Origin: Epiperipatus broadwayi
Lineage: Eukaryota > Onychophora > Udeonychophora > Euonychophora > Peripatidae
DNA: 64,000 bases
Reading direction: 5' to 3'
Assembly (NCBI GenBank): GCA_028023455.1
Contig: JAQFVV010006309.1
Location: 700,511 to 764,510 of the forward strand
In this document: positions 49,301 to 60,534 of the stretch, piece by piece
Layout: each line of letters opens with the position of its first letter
How positions within the stretch are numbered: the first letter of the stretch is position 1
Program-made: the position numbers and the translations under genes
Notes under the pieces: generated by a model
What the model saw: only the letters and a program-made list of their open reading frames with translations
What the model was told of the DNA's origin: nothing
The model's database searches: none

Positions 49301-52287
49301 TAAGCCACATTTTCAAAATAAATATCTAATATTAAATTGAAGGTGGTTCAAAACATTATATACACAAATGATTTCAAGAAAACATTCATCATTATCATAT
49401 ATTCATTCAGTTATAGTACTAGTTAATTTAGAGATCAACATTTTCATTTTATTGTATCTAAGCAGATACTATCTGTAATGATATATTAGCAAATCATAAT
49501 CATATTGTAGAAATATTTGCATGCATTAATAAAAATTACTTAAATACCTTTAGATAACTCACAAGGCATTTTCTTACCTTTACATTATATTCATAAAATA
49601 ATTAATATGTTCATAATCATATAAATATGATTCATCTGGCTTTAATATTCAAGCAATATGATAATTAAGACTTATCTAATGATATAACAATAATGATATT
49701 ATATACATATATTGACTATTTATAAAATTATTTCATATATTTACCAAATATTATGCTAATATGAAATTATAGGCTGTGAATATTATTATAATAATAAAGT
49801 ACAATCCAATGATTAATCTTGATAAAGTTGTCTTAATTTTCAAAATGTACAAATTGTTCAAATAAATGACTGTAATAGGAAAGTATTTTGATTTAGTTAT
49901 ATTTTAACAAAGAATAAACAGTGTTTGAAAAATAAGTAAAATATGACAGAAGTTATATAAAAATGTATAATATATAACAAATACAGAAATATATAACTCT
50001 TTCTTACTTATGTTTTTTTAGGGAACAATAATTCTTTTTTATTTGAAAAGGAATTATATTTAAACTGACTTCTCAGCCTTTTTATAAAATTCTATTTTTA
50101 TAGTAAACTTTGGTTAGCAGTAAATATGCTTGCAGTATATTCAAATTTAAAATGGCTAATAGAAATACTTTTGTTAATTAACTTGTATGTCATTTTGTTT
50201 ATTTTGCAATTTATACTAGATAATAGTCATCATGGTAAAATACTTAGTAGCTTCTATTAATTTTAAAGACTCAAAGTAATTCTTTGAAAAACTCTTAAAG
50301 TTTGTAGTTTATATTTGGTGATAATTATATTATAGAAATATGGTCGCTTTTTGAATTCATAGCACATAATAATTTCCTGAAGCTTTTATTTGTGCTTGAG
50401 ATGAAGATTCTTTGATAGGTGGTAGTTATCAATTATGAAGTAACAATAAAGTGAGGGATCCAAAAAAAGAAATCATTCTTAGCCAACTATTTTTTTAAGA
50501 ATAAAAACAATAGTATCATCTGCCTTATAGTCAGATTATTTCTGATATTAATCCTGATTAACTAAATTTTATTTATTTCTACTAGACACTGTTGAGACTT
50601 TTGATTCTATAATTCAATCCAATCTCAACTCCAATTAATTAGTAGTTAATAATTTATTCTTTTATAATCTATTATACTTATTCATTGAAAGGCAAATGTC
50701 AAAAAACATTACATACCACAACGTAATTAATTCAAAAATTTACTAAAATAAATTAATTAAGGATAATTTGATATTTATGTCTGAAGATAGAAATGATCAC
50801 CAATTACAAAATAACATAATTACAAAAAAACAAAATATTTGATTACAACTACCTAATCTGATTATTGCTTGTTTTTCAATTTATAGTTAGGAATTCTCTT
50901 AGAAATGTATTTTTGTATTTTAAAATGAACATAAAAGAAAATAAATTAACTTATTTCTATTTTAAAGTAATATATATATATAATTGCACAAATAGGGAAA
51001 TTGAGCAGAAAATTTTAATATAATCAAAATTTATGAATTTTATTAATATATATAAAATTATTGTTTTTTATATATCAAATATCTAATTTAACGTTCATTA
51101 TATAAACAAAATTATTGCCAACGAATTCTATTATCTCAGTATATATATACATAAATGAATAAATAAAATGACAAATTAGCAAATTAATTGTTCATTATCT
51201 AGTTCATACTTTTGATATGTCTGTATAATCTTCATTGTTATATTGCATTGAAATATTTAGATTTAGAAAAGGTTTATTCAGTATAAGTATGAAGAAAACA
51301 AAAACCCAGATTAGTTGTTTGCTAATTGACATTATGTCAAGCAAAGTTATGTAAAATATAATGAAAAAATTATTTTATATTTGTGGGTGTACCCATCCCC
51401 CATCATTAATTTGTGTATTTAATGTGTCAAAAGCTTATGATTCACGTTTAACTTTCTTCACTATTTATACTTTTACTTTTTCTTTCTTTTATCATTTATT
51501 AATTAACTTATTGCTAGTTCAAAATCTTTTTGCTTTTATATTTTCTTATAGATTTTTATTATTATTGTATAGCTTGCATTATATTCTTATCAAGCAAACA
51601 TGATTATTATCCTAAAGAATCATAAGAACTGTGATTTCTTCCAGACAACACAGTTTATAAATTTAAAAAGTAATTTCCTACACAGGCTGGGTAAACATTA
51701 CTTCAACATTTTTATTTTTCTTCGTTGGAATAATCTCTCTTTTTATAATTCTCTCAAATACTAATTTTTGTAAAATTGGCAATCAATGAATAGGTTTTAT
51801 TATCAAATACCTTTATCTGTTAATCATCAAAAATGGAAAGTTTAATCCATTATGTTGCTTTTACTTCTATGAATATGAGGCAAAAGACCTCGAAAGCGCT
51901 TAGCGTGTAATAATTTCTGTGTATCTTTATAGCTTCTCATTCAAGTGTGGCATACGCTTTGTTAATTTTGTATAATAAATCATATAATATAATATAAAAT
52001 AACTTCGCGGAAACGAGCTTTTATGTGTATTATCATTATTATATATTATTGCTATTGTATACAGATATATTATATTGTATAATTTATTTAAATTTTATCA
52101 ATTAAGTATTACATATAATCTGGAAAAGCACCTTACATTTTTTCCGCTTGTATTTTTCATTAGGAAAAAAGGAATAATAAAAATAGACTTACTTCAGATG
52201 CTATATCATTAAAAAATCTTGAATTAGTGCTTTTTTATCTATTATTGTTTCAGTCTTTTTAAAAATACTATTTCTCATATAATATAC
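46317..52287. other. Long AT-rich stretch, nothing recognised
   Basis: Holds a CA/TA run near 46710-46740, scattered AAT runs near 47536, and short chance frames (48811-49029, 51361-51603). Around 51879-51900 is the GAGGC-hairpin-CCTCGAAA text also seen at 9.15 kb. No gene-like region was found on either strand. Confidence 0.45.
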
Positions 52288-52447
<160 letters not shown>

Positions 52448-52718
52448 TCTTAAAGTTTTGGCTACTAGTAATCTTTAGTTGAAATTAAGAAATAATAATA
52501 TTAAAAGTATTTCATAAAAAATAAATGCAAAAAAAGAGAAATGAATATATATGAATATTAATAAAAATAATATTAAACATTATAATTAACAAGTAATTAA
52601 AGAAAAAGAAAAAAAATTGGGGAAAAATACCAGACAGATGGTATGAGAAATTTGCAGAACTGATTAAAATCAAGATGAAAGATATTGTTATTCATAAAAT
52701 TCGTATTATAAGTGCTGA

Positions 52719-52994
52719 TAAAACAGGCAAAACCTCTATATATATTGCCACACACAGCAAGCTAGAGTAATCAATGGATGCCAGAAGGCTTGTGTATAAA
52801 ATCCTCATCTAGTGCCTACTCATCCAATATCCCCAGACTAGTTTCTGGCTTATGGGGATTTTATGCACAAGCCTTCTGGCATCCATTGATTACTATAGCT
52901 TGCTGTGTGTGGCAATATATATAAAGAGTTTTGCCTGTTTTAACAACAGTTATACACAAGCATAAGAGGAGGTGGTCATGTGATGTTTATTGGC
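52719..52994. mobile_element. Family B foldback with 13-bp target duplication
   Basis: TTATAAGTGCTGA at 52706-52718 and 52995-53007 flanks the insertion. It starts TAAAACAGGCAAAAC, runs through one arm to CCCCAGACTAGTTTCTGGCT, then jumps directly into the opposite arm near 52850, so the hammerhead core is deleted at the centre while the GAAAC, UA, GUC side remains (minus strand). The right arm and tail (CAAGCATAAGAGG, TCATGTGATGTTTATTGGC) match the 10.9-kb copy. Confidence 0.85.
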
Positions 52995-53007
52995 TTATAA
53001 GTGCTGA

Positions 53008-54239
53008 CCTTATGAAATATGAGAATGAATTTAACAATATCTTAATGACAAGAAATTAGAGGTCTATGTGATCTAATATCATTGAAAAGGATGAGAAGAT
53101 ATACTTAAAAGTAATTCTGAAATAATTATAAATATGATATTGTCTTGTATAAATATATAAAGTCCCTATTTTTCTTTTTTGCATCAAGGAAATATTAAAA
53201 CTATTAGTAAAATGAATATATTTAGAATATAACTATGATGATAATTATAATAATAGTAATCAACAATAATAAGACCGTATATATCAACAACATAAAAATG
53301 TTTATCATCATGAAATATACATGATTATACAAATAGAATATCTTTATACAGTATTTATAATAATTTTTTATATTTAAATAAATTCAGTACATTTAAATGT
53401 AACTCTAAAAGCTTATTTAGTTTTTAGATAGAACGCAGAAGAAACAAAAAAAGAAAGTCAAAATAATATAATTAAAATATACATGCATAAACTAAGAAAG
53501 AAAAAAACCACATAGAAATATATTATGTCCATACATTAAATCCAATTGAATTTTAATATTTTGTTATTATGAATTTTTAATATTTTTATTTACTTTTCAA
53601 ATGATATAAGAAGATGATAGATTCAAAGTTAAAACATATAAGAAAAAAAGAAAATAGAATGTATAAATTATGTATTTAAGCAGCAAAGAAAATGTAAAAA
53701 AAAAAAATTTATAATATCTGTAATATAATTTTTCATTACTGTTTTAAGTTCTCTAAAGATCTCTAAAATTTTCATTTTCAGATAAATCGTTTAATATTTT
53801 AGAAATGTAATAATCTTGTAACTCTATCTCTATATTTATTATATCACATTGTAAATTTTAAACCTTATTATTTTTTAGTTGAAAGTATTTTTCTTTTTAT
53901 ATTTCTTATCAAAATATAATTATTAAAAACAACATATTTTAATAATTCATTCCAAGTATAAAATTTTGTATTTAAATATATATGTGATAAATTATCCAGT
54001 ATCATTATTAAAAATTAAACTTATAATAATAAAGAACATAGATGATATGAATATTATATGAATTTGGCAATGCAATAAAGAAAGATAAAAAATTAAACTT
54101 GTTAATCTTTTTTGAAGTTTGATTAGTCATTGCAAATTATAACAAGAAATTAAACTACATAATATAATTCTGTATCTGAGTGATGATTCATACAACGATT
54201 TGTAAATTATAACCAAAATATTTATAGGAATAAGTTATA
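53008..54239. other. AT-rich stretch, nothing recognised
   Basis: No signatures seen. Confidence 0.4.
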
Positions 54240-54493
54240 TAATTTTCTACTTCTCGTTTTCCTATATATTGATTTCTACTGTAACATATCATATCATTTA
54301 CACCTTTCTTAAACACTTTATCAATAATTTTATTTATATCAAACTAACAGTTTCAACTGCTGATGATGACTGCAGGACAGTCAAAACTGTTAGTTTGATA
54401 TAAATAAAAGTATTGATAAATGTTTAAAAAAGGTGTAAATGGTATGATATGTTACAGTAGAAATCAATACATAGGAAAAGAAGAAGTAAAAAA
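54240..54493. mobile_element. Family E foldback with hammerhead-like core
   Basis: Arms of about 115 bases (AACTAACAG, TTTATATCAAACTAAC, ATTTACACCTTT, ATTGATTTCTACTGTAACAT and complements) flank a short centre. The plus strand reads CUGAUGA at 54360-54366, a stem II hairpin GACUG, loop CAGGA, CAGUC, then AAAAC. The minus arm preserves GAAAC followed by UGUUAG, so the G12 to A change in the plus arm is likely a CpG transition. Stem I is not formed in this copy. Confidence 0.7.
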
Positions 54494-54754
54494 TTATATT
54501 ACTTCCATAAGAAGTGAAAACACTGAAGACAAAGATTATTAAGAAGCAGTATTTGAGTGTATAATATATGATTATGGAGAATATACATAATATTAAAAAT
54601 GTTTTTGGAATACCTTAGAGGATTGGAAGATGGAGATACATGAAAATGATCAATAAAAGATGGAAATTGGTAATGAAATTAAATCATTTGAAAAATAATA
54701 TAAAATTTTTAAAGGATTGTGAAAAATATGAAGTTATACCAAACTTTATAAGGT

Positions 54755-54858
54755 TGAATTAGCTCTGATGATGACTGCAGGATAGTCAAAACTGTTAGTT
54801 TGATATAAATAAAAATATTGATAAAGTGTTTAAGAAAGGTGTAAATGGTATGATAGGA
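54755..54858 (+). mobile_element. Family E single copy
   Basis: From AGCTCTGATGATGACTGCAG through GGTGTAAATGGTATGATA this matches one arm of the preceding foldback in direct orientation. AGCU before CUGAUGA (54765) can pair with AGUU after GUU, giving a 4-bp stem I including a G-U. The stem II hairpin is intact with one G-U. G12 is A. Confidence 0.65.
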
Positions 54859-54924
54859 ATAAGTTCACTAATCTTATAAAAAATACATGCAAAATATCTA
54901 AATTTGTTTATTAAAAGTTCTATA

Positions 54925-55025
54925 TAATAATAATAATAATAATGATGATGATGATGATGATGATAATAATAATAATAATAATAATTATTATTATTATTAT
55001 TATTGTTGTTGTTATTATTATTATT
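54925..55025. repeat. Compound microsatellite (TAA, TGA, TTA, TTG units)
   Basis: Runs of TAA, ATG/GAT, TAA, TTA, TTG and TTA units follow each other without a break; the TAA and TTA halves are complementary and could fold. Confidence 0.9.
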
Positions 55026-55288
55026 AATTGATAGTTAAGTGTTTGGAGACAGTGAGTAAGAAAAGCTTAATTGGTGAATAGTAATAATATAGTATTCTTA
55101 ACATACTTTCAATATCTTTGTCAAATAACATAATCATAGCAATGAATACATGAACTCTAGAGAGTCCAAGTGCTTAAATTTCACTTGCAATACTTAAGAA
55201 AAGCAAACCAATATATATTATAGAATTACAATAATAATAATAACAAAAAATAGCAGAAAACAATGCAAAAGGTAAATACTTAATACTT

Positions 55289-55397
55289 TTTTTTTCATAT
55301 GTTGTAGCATCGGCTGGGACGCGAACCCACAACTGTCTGCAACCAACTACTTGCTTGCAAGGCGGATGCGATAACCTCTCGGCTAACAACGCTTGAC
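55289..55397 (-). mobile_element. tRNA-derived SINE, family A copy 4 (best preserved)
   Basis: Exact 15-base target duplication AAATACTTAATACTT at 55274-55288 and 55398-55412. The minus strand reads GTCAAGCGTTGTTAGCCGAG, AGGTTATCGCATCCGCCTTG, CAAGCAAG, then B box GTGGGTTCGCGTCCCAGC, GATGCTACAACATATG and an A-run. A GTTAGCCGAGAGGTTAT A box, with TTGCAAGCAAG in the anticodon region and a long variable region, suggests a class II (Leu/Ser-like) tRNA origin. Confidence 0.88.
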
Positions 55398-55412
55398 AAA
55401 TACTTAATACTT

Positions 55413-55998
55413 AATAGGTGTATTTCTGATAGATTAAAATGTTTAATAATTTGAAAAATTTATTAATTTTATAATATATTTGTAGATAAATTTTATTATT
55501 GAGGTTCACAAGATAACTAGCTACAATCAATAAAACCTTATTCAACACTTTTTTAATAAAATAAATTATTAAAAAATAATAAATATATTCTATCTATATT
55601 TGATAATAAATGAATTTAGATTTTTCTCGGTTAAAAAAAAAAATATAATTTACAATAAAATTGTTTTTTTTTTTTTTTAAAAAGTACGTAAATATATAAA
55701 TTAGATAATTGACGAATTATTGAATTACATTTAAACCAAAATAAGTTAATAAATGCATTTGTAAAGTTTGTTTATTTAGTAAGAAAAAAATATTATTTTG
55801 AACTAGAGCTGGGTTATAAAAAATGTATTTTATTATGACAATCGTTATTTCCTTAATTTAAAATTAATGTAAAATATAAAAAAAACTATTTAGTTTACTA
55901 AATATTTCCTTACATAACCCAATAAAAGCTGAGTTTTTCTACATCTGTTATATTGTCAATTTTAGTAAAAAGAAACAAACTTAGTTTTAATAAATATT
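55413..55998. other. AT-rich stretch, nothing recognised
   Basis: Only A/T runs; its right end contains the left copy of the 18-bp duplication flanking the next element. Confidence 0.4.
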
Positions 55999-56597
55999 AG
56001 TCTGAAGGTTTGTAATGATGGTATATTATAAGATGTAATATGTTGGACTATTTCCATCATTTATGAGTGAATATTGAATGTATAGAAAATTTTAAACTTT
56101 ATTTAAACTTTTCAAATACAAACAACTTGTTAGTAATAACACACAAATAGACAATACAGGTTAGTAATTACACAACGTTTCGAGTAGTATTATTCTCCAC
56201 TCTTCTTCAGGTGTTGCCGGCCTATATGCACAGTGACAATATTCGCTTAGAAGTTGAACTCGCACCTTTAGATTCTTGTATATTGAATTTAAGGCAAACG
56301 CTCTACCAATAGCTCAGTTGGTAGAGCGTTTGCCTTAAATTCAATATACAAGAATCTAAAGGTGTGAGTTCAACTTCTAAGCGAATATTGTCACTGTGCA
56401 TATAGGCCGGCAACACCTGAAGAAGAGTGGAGAATAATACTACTCGAAACGTTGTGTAATTACTAACCTGTATTGTCTATTTGTGTGTTATTACTAACAA
56501 GTTGTTTGTATTTGAAAAGTTTAAATAAAGTTTAAAATTTTCTATACATTCAATATTCACTCATAAATGATGGAAATAGTCCAACATATTACATCTT
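55999..56597. mobile_element. Family D inverted dimer: Penelope-like 3' tail plus tRNA-like module, 18-bp target duplication
   Basis: TTAGTTTTAATAAATATT at 55981-55998 and 56598-56615 flanks the insertion. Arms at about 56031-56310 and 56311-56596 are near-perfect complements meeting in the D arm of a tRNA-like block. Each arm, read outward, has the tRNA-like block (AGCTCAGTTGGTAGAGCG, GTGAGTTCAACTTC), a hammerhead-like block, then a tail (CTAACCTGTATTGTC, TTTAAATAAAGTTT, GATGGAAATAGTCC). The tail and the two upstream blocks match the 3' end of the Penelope-like element at 62.8 kb in the same order. It encodes no protein, so it is probably a non-autonomous derivative. Arm identity is very high, so insertion looks recent. 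Confidence 0.85.
56401..56472 (+). ncRNA. Hammerhead-like block, family D
   Basis: CUGAAGA at 56417-56423, stem II GAGUG, an 11-base loop, UACUC, then GAAAC at 56446-56450. This is followed directly by GUU, then GUGU, which pairs with ACAC just upstream of the core. An outer pairing UAUAGG with CCUGUA is possible. Helix III is reduced to the self-complementary ACGU with no loop, which could only form between two molecules. The mirrored copy is at about 56150-56226. Plausible but unproven. Confidence 0.45.
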
Positions 56598-56989
56598 TTA
56601 GTTTTAATAAATATTTACAATGTAAAATAAATAGTGTTAATAATTATAAAATACTTTAAGGTTGTACAATTTTTTTTATTACATTCAAAATATTGATCAA
56701 TTATTAGAAACAAAAGTAGATTCTCATTGGTAGAAAAGCCTTGAGATCAGCTACTGATCATGGACTATTATCAAGGGGGGTGTAAAACTATTTCATGTTT
56801 ACAATTCCTTTCTTAACCATAGTATGATGTATGATGTATTCTTCAGGATTTTAATGTAATGATCATATAATTTTTTAATTTTTATCAATGTCTCTCTCAT
56901 TTCAAGTTTAGTTCATGTATATTGTTCATCTTTTTATAAGTATTAAAAATGGACAGAAGCCTATTTTTTTCTTCCATGATAGTGGGGTC

Positions 56990-57345
56990 AGAATAGCAGC
57001 AAACTCTTCATACAATAGTGTTACCCAGTGCAAATCATAGGAATCAATGGGTGGTAGAAGATTTGTGCAAAATATCTTTATCTAATATCTATTTATCCAA
57101 TATCCACCGAGTAGTTTCTAGCTTGTGGCTTTCTTCAGTGGCAAGTCTTGGACAAAAGCCACAAGGTAGAAACTAATATAGGGATATTGGATGGGTAGGC
57201 ACTAGATAGGGATTTTATGCACCAATCTTCTAGAATCCATTGATTACTATGGCTTGCCCTTAGTGGCATTACTACATAGAAACTTTGCTATTGTTTTAGC
57301 AGCATTGCAAGCATAGAAATGATGATCATGTGATATATTAATGGT
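56990..57345. mobile_element. Family B foldback, third inverted dimer
   Basis: Arms around 56993-57130 and 57150-57297 contain the usual blocks (ATCCAATATCC, GGATATTGGATGGG, GTTTTGCATAAAATC-like text) and the tail ends GATCATGTGATATATTA. The minus arm reads CUGAAGA, AAGCCACAAGCUA, GAAAC, UA, CUC; the plus arm has lost the core. More decayed than the 10.9- and 52.8-kb copies, and its target duplication is not clear. Confidence 0.75.
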
Positions 57346-57982
57346 TTAATGACAGTGGATTAATAAAAAGTAATAAAGTATCAATATAGGTGAGTACATT
57401 CAGGTATCGTGATCTCTAAATTACCTGAAAAGTGTAAAAAGTTTTTCACAGTGTGAAAATGATTTAAATCTTTATACTAGTGAATAGTTGTAATATTGGT
57501 GAAGTTGAAATGAAAGTGGCACTGATAAAAATCAAAAAAGTGTCCAACATCATATGATTGTTTTATCTTTTAAGACATTTTAAATTTTGAAAAAGATAAA
57601 TAGATTTCTGTTTAATTTGGTATTTTATTACTTGGGTAAAACAGATAAAAGTTAATTGAAGAGATTATCAACTATTTCTTTAACAAGCCTAACATATATT
57701 GAATTAAGTACAATGAATTTTTTAGCATGAAAAAAATTTATTTGGAATAATTTTGATGAAATATTTTAAGATATTACTATAAGATATGAATGAAATTAAA
57801 TTATAAGTTTTCAAATTAAATTTTTAGAGAAAATACTAAGTTTTAAATGTATATATAAAGATGAATATAAATTTTAATTCATGTAGGAAATAGTCAAAAG
57901 TAGTGAATATTTTAAAAAATGGAAATAATATTAGTGCAGTAATAACCCTGTATATATATATGACAAAAAATGACAAAAAACT
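57346..57982. other. AT-rich stretch, nothing recognised
   Basis: A minus-strand frame 57836-58048 is compositional and overlaps the next element. Confidence 0.4.
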
Positions 57983-58074
57983 CAAGTCAGATATCACATG
58001 ACTGAATTTAATAAGCTTGTATTTACAAATGTTATATATAGAGCTCATAAAATAAGCTCTTAATTAAGCTTTGA

Positions 58075-58137
58075 GAAGATCCTCAACCCAAGACTGTTTT
58101 CTGTTTTTGGCATCATCAGTGAGGTGCCAGGATATTC
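58075..58137 (-). ncRNA. Hammerhead-like ribozyme, family C unit 1
   Basis: Minus strand: GAAUAUCC, UGGCA, CCUCA, then perfect core CUGAUGA (58119-58113), UGCC..ACA hairpin region, GAAAAC with one extra A, AGUC, UUGGG, UUGA, GGAUCUUC. The outer stem pairs 7 of 8. The extra A and a changed stem II make activity doubtful, but the core itself is intact. Confidence 0.65.
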
Positions 58138-58454
58138 AAGCATTAGATTAAAAATACCAGGACAAGCCCAGAACTTTATCTAGTGTATAACTATTGAGTA
58201 GACAATCTGAAATTGTCAGACATCCATATTTCTTCCAATCCAGCTATCTAATTTAAATAGCCATATTGGACTGAACTAAGTTCAGAAACACCATATATTA
58301 ATAGCTTTAGCAATATAAAATTGAAAAAAGCCTTAATAGCAAAAAATAAAATAAAATAAAAATCAAGTCAGATGTCACATGACTTAATTTAATAAGCTTG
58401 TATTTACAAATGTTATATATAGAGCTCGCAAAATAAGCTCTTAACAAGTTTTGA

Positions 58455-58517
58455 AAATATCCTCAACCCCAGACTGGTTTCTGTTTTTGGTGTCATGAGT
58501 GAGGTACTAGGATATTC
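58455..58517 (-). ncRNA. Hammerhead-like ribozyme, family C unit 2
   Basis: GAAUAUCC and GGAUAUUU close the outer stem. CCUCA pairs with UGGGG counting one U-G. GAAAC, CA, GUC, UGGGG is the canonical 3' half with cleavage triplet GUC. The core reads CUCAUGA, a G5 change expected to abolish cleavage, and stem II is altered. Confidence 0.65.
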
Positions 58518-58898
58518 AAACATTAGATGAAAAATACTAGGACAAGCCCAGAACTTTATCTAATGTATAAACTATTGAGTAGAAAATCTGAAATTTTCAG
58601 ATATGTATATGTCTTCCAATCTAGTTATCTCACTCAAATAGCCATTAGGGCTTAACTAAGTTCAGATACACCATATATTAATAGCTTTAGCAATATAAAA
58701 TTGCCAAAACTTTAATAGCAAAAAATAAAATGACAAAAAAATCAAGTCAGATATCACATAACTTAATTTAATAAGCTTGTATTAACAAATGTTATATATA
58801 GAGCTCGCAAAATAAGCTCTTAAAAAGCTTTGAAAATATCCTCAACTCCAATTGGTTTCTGCTTCTAGCATCATCCTCATATTTTTAATCGAATGCTT

Positions 58899-58954
58899 GA
58901 ATATCCTGGCATGTCACTGACAATGCCAATAAACCACTGGGGTTGAGGATATTC
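58899..58954 (+). ncRNA. Hammerhead-like ribozyme, family C, plus half, first unit
   Basis: GAAUAUCC and GGAUAUUC pair perfectly over 8 bases. The core reads CUGACAA and GAAAC has become UAAAC, with the GUC region shortened. Degenerate copy. Confidence 0.5.
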
Positions 58955-59271
58955 TCAAAACTTGTTAGAAGCTTATTTTGTGAACTCTATATATAACATT
59001 TGTAAATACACACTTATTGAATTAAGTCATGTGACATCTGACTTGATTTTTTTTGCCATTTTATTTTTTGCTATTAAGGCTTTGGTGATTTTATATTGCT
59101 AAAGCTATTAATATATGGTGTATCTGAACTGAGTTCAGTCCCATATGGCTATTTGAGTTAGATAGCTGGATTGAAAGACATATAGATGTCTGACATTTTC
59201 AGATTTTCTACTCAATAGTTATACATTAGATAAAGTGCTGGGTTTGTCCTGGTATTTTTAATCTAATGCTT

Positions 59272-59334
59272 GAATATTCTGGGACTTCACTCATGATGCC
59301 AGAAGCAGAAACCAATCTGGGGTTGAGGATATTC
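59272..59334 (+). ncRNA. Hammerhead-like ribozyme, family C, plus half, second unit
   Basis: Stem II is canonical here: UGC, loop CAGAA, GCA, followed by GAAAC. The 3' part reads CA, AUC, UGGGG, UUGA, GGAUAUUC and the 5' part GAAUAUUC. The core is CUCAUGA as in unit 2. It supplies the best stem II of the family, while unit 2 supplies the best cleavage site. Confidence 0.65.
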
Positions 59335-59389
59335 TCAAAGCTTGTTAAGAGCTTATTTTGTGAGCTCTCTCTCTATATATATGGCATTT

Positions 59390-60032
59390 GAATGTAAATA
59401 TCAAAATTTACTGTTAGTGATGATCTATATTAAAGACCCATTTTTAATATAAATGTATATAATAGATGTCAATATCTACACAGATCTTAAACACATGTCT
59501 ATGCTAGAATTTTATTAGTAAATAAATTATCGTTTTACACATTTAAAAATAAAATCAAAAAAAGTATTTTTAATAAATATAAATTAATAAATCTAATTGC
59601 AATAAACTTTTTGTTATATTTCTATATTTAACATTTTCTTAATTGCTATGGCCCATGGATGTTTAAAGTCAAAAGTCAGAGTTATTTTAAGCAAATATAG
59701 ATGAAAACAGAGTGTATACTAAGCCTATGTATGATATACCACATTGCAAATATTGTATTCTTTAAACCTTATTCTTAAAATGGTAAAACAATTTATAGTT
59801 TTTTAGTAAATTTTTGTACAAACACTATATTTTTTTAAAGAATCTTTTTTTAACATGTAAAAAAACTATAGAGAATTCAAATTTGTGATTATTAAAATAA
59901 ATTTGTAGATGTTTTGAGGTATGTACAATTTAATCATAGCATTTTTATATTATTTCAAAATAAATTATTTTAATGTAAAATTACTTTTAATTATAAAATG
60001 AAAATCAAGTTTAACATAAAATATTAATTACA

Positions 60033-60063
<31 letters not shown>

Positions 60064-60534
60064 AAAATTGACAATATAATAATATTTACAATAACTAAAC
60101 AAATTTAGTAGTAAATTATTTTTGTTTTTAATTTTTATCAATATTATTATTAAATAAATATTTAAATTTAAATTATTATATAATTTTATATTAATTTTGT
60201 TAAAAAATAAATATTCCCTACATGGATGCCTTCTACCTAGACAAGCTGCAGAAAAAATAAAGAGGGTTATTTTTATAAAAGAAAAAAAATTGTTAATATG
60301 GAACAGTAAGTGTTATACCTTATTTAAAATTTTATGTAGGATAATCTTAAAATATTAAAAATGTTCTAAATTTAAACTAATATAACATAATTTACAATTT
60401 ATGAATAAATGTAAAACATATTTATTTTTTAATGTTTAGTTTATGATAATTATTATATCTTTTAGGGTTATTGTTTTTTTATCATATATTAGCTTAACAA
60501 AATTTAACATTTTATATAATTTCATATATTTTAA
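59390..60534. other. AT-rich stretch, nothing recognised
   Basis: Includes a short (TTA)n run at about 60039-60062. No gene or element signature. Confidence 0.4.

Larger units (their letters stand above)
57983..59385. mobile_element. Family C array: tandem 380-bp monomers in inverted halves, each with a hammerhead block
   Basis: CAAGTCAGATATCACATGAC or a close variant begins at 57983, 58364 and 58743, so minus-strand monomers follow head to tail at spacings of 381 and 379. The array then inverts near 58885. The plus half carries hammerhead blocks whose GGTTGAGGATATTCTC segments lie at 58940 and 59320, again 380 apart. Each monomer has the hammerhead, GCTTATTTTGTGAGCTC, ATATATAACATTTGTAAATA, AGTCATGTGACATCTGACTT, CAATAGTTATACATTAGAT and similar blocks, with no ORF. 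Unit length, head-to-tail order and one hammerhead per unit match the general description of metazoan retrozymes. The flanks are TA-rich, so the target duplication is uncertain. Confidence 0.85.

Noticed and set aside
46317-52287. Possible exons of a host gene in the longest unassigned stretch
   Set aside because: Both strands were scanned for conserved-looking protein blocks with flanking splice consensus; only AT-driven short frames were found. Absence of evidence by eye does not exclude small exons.
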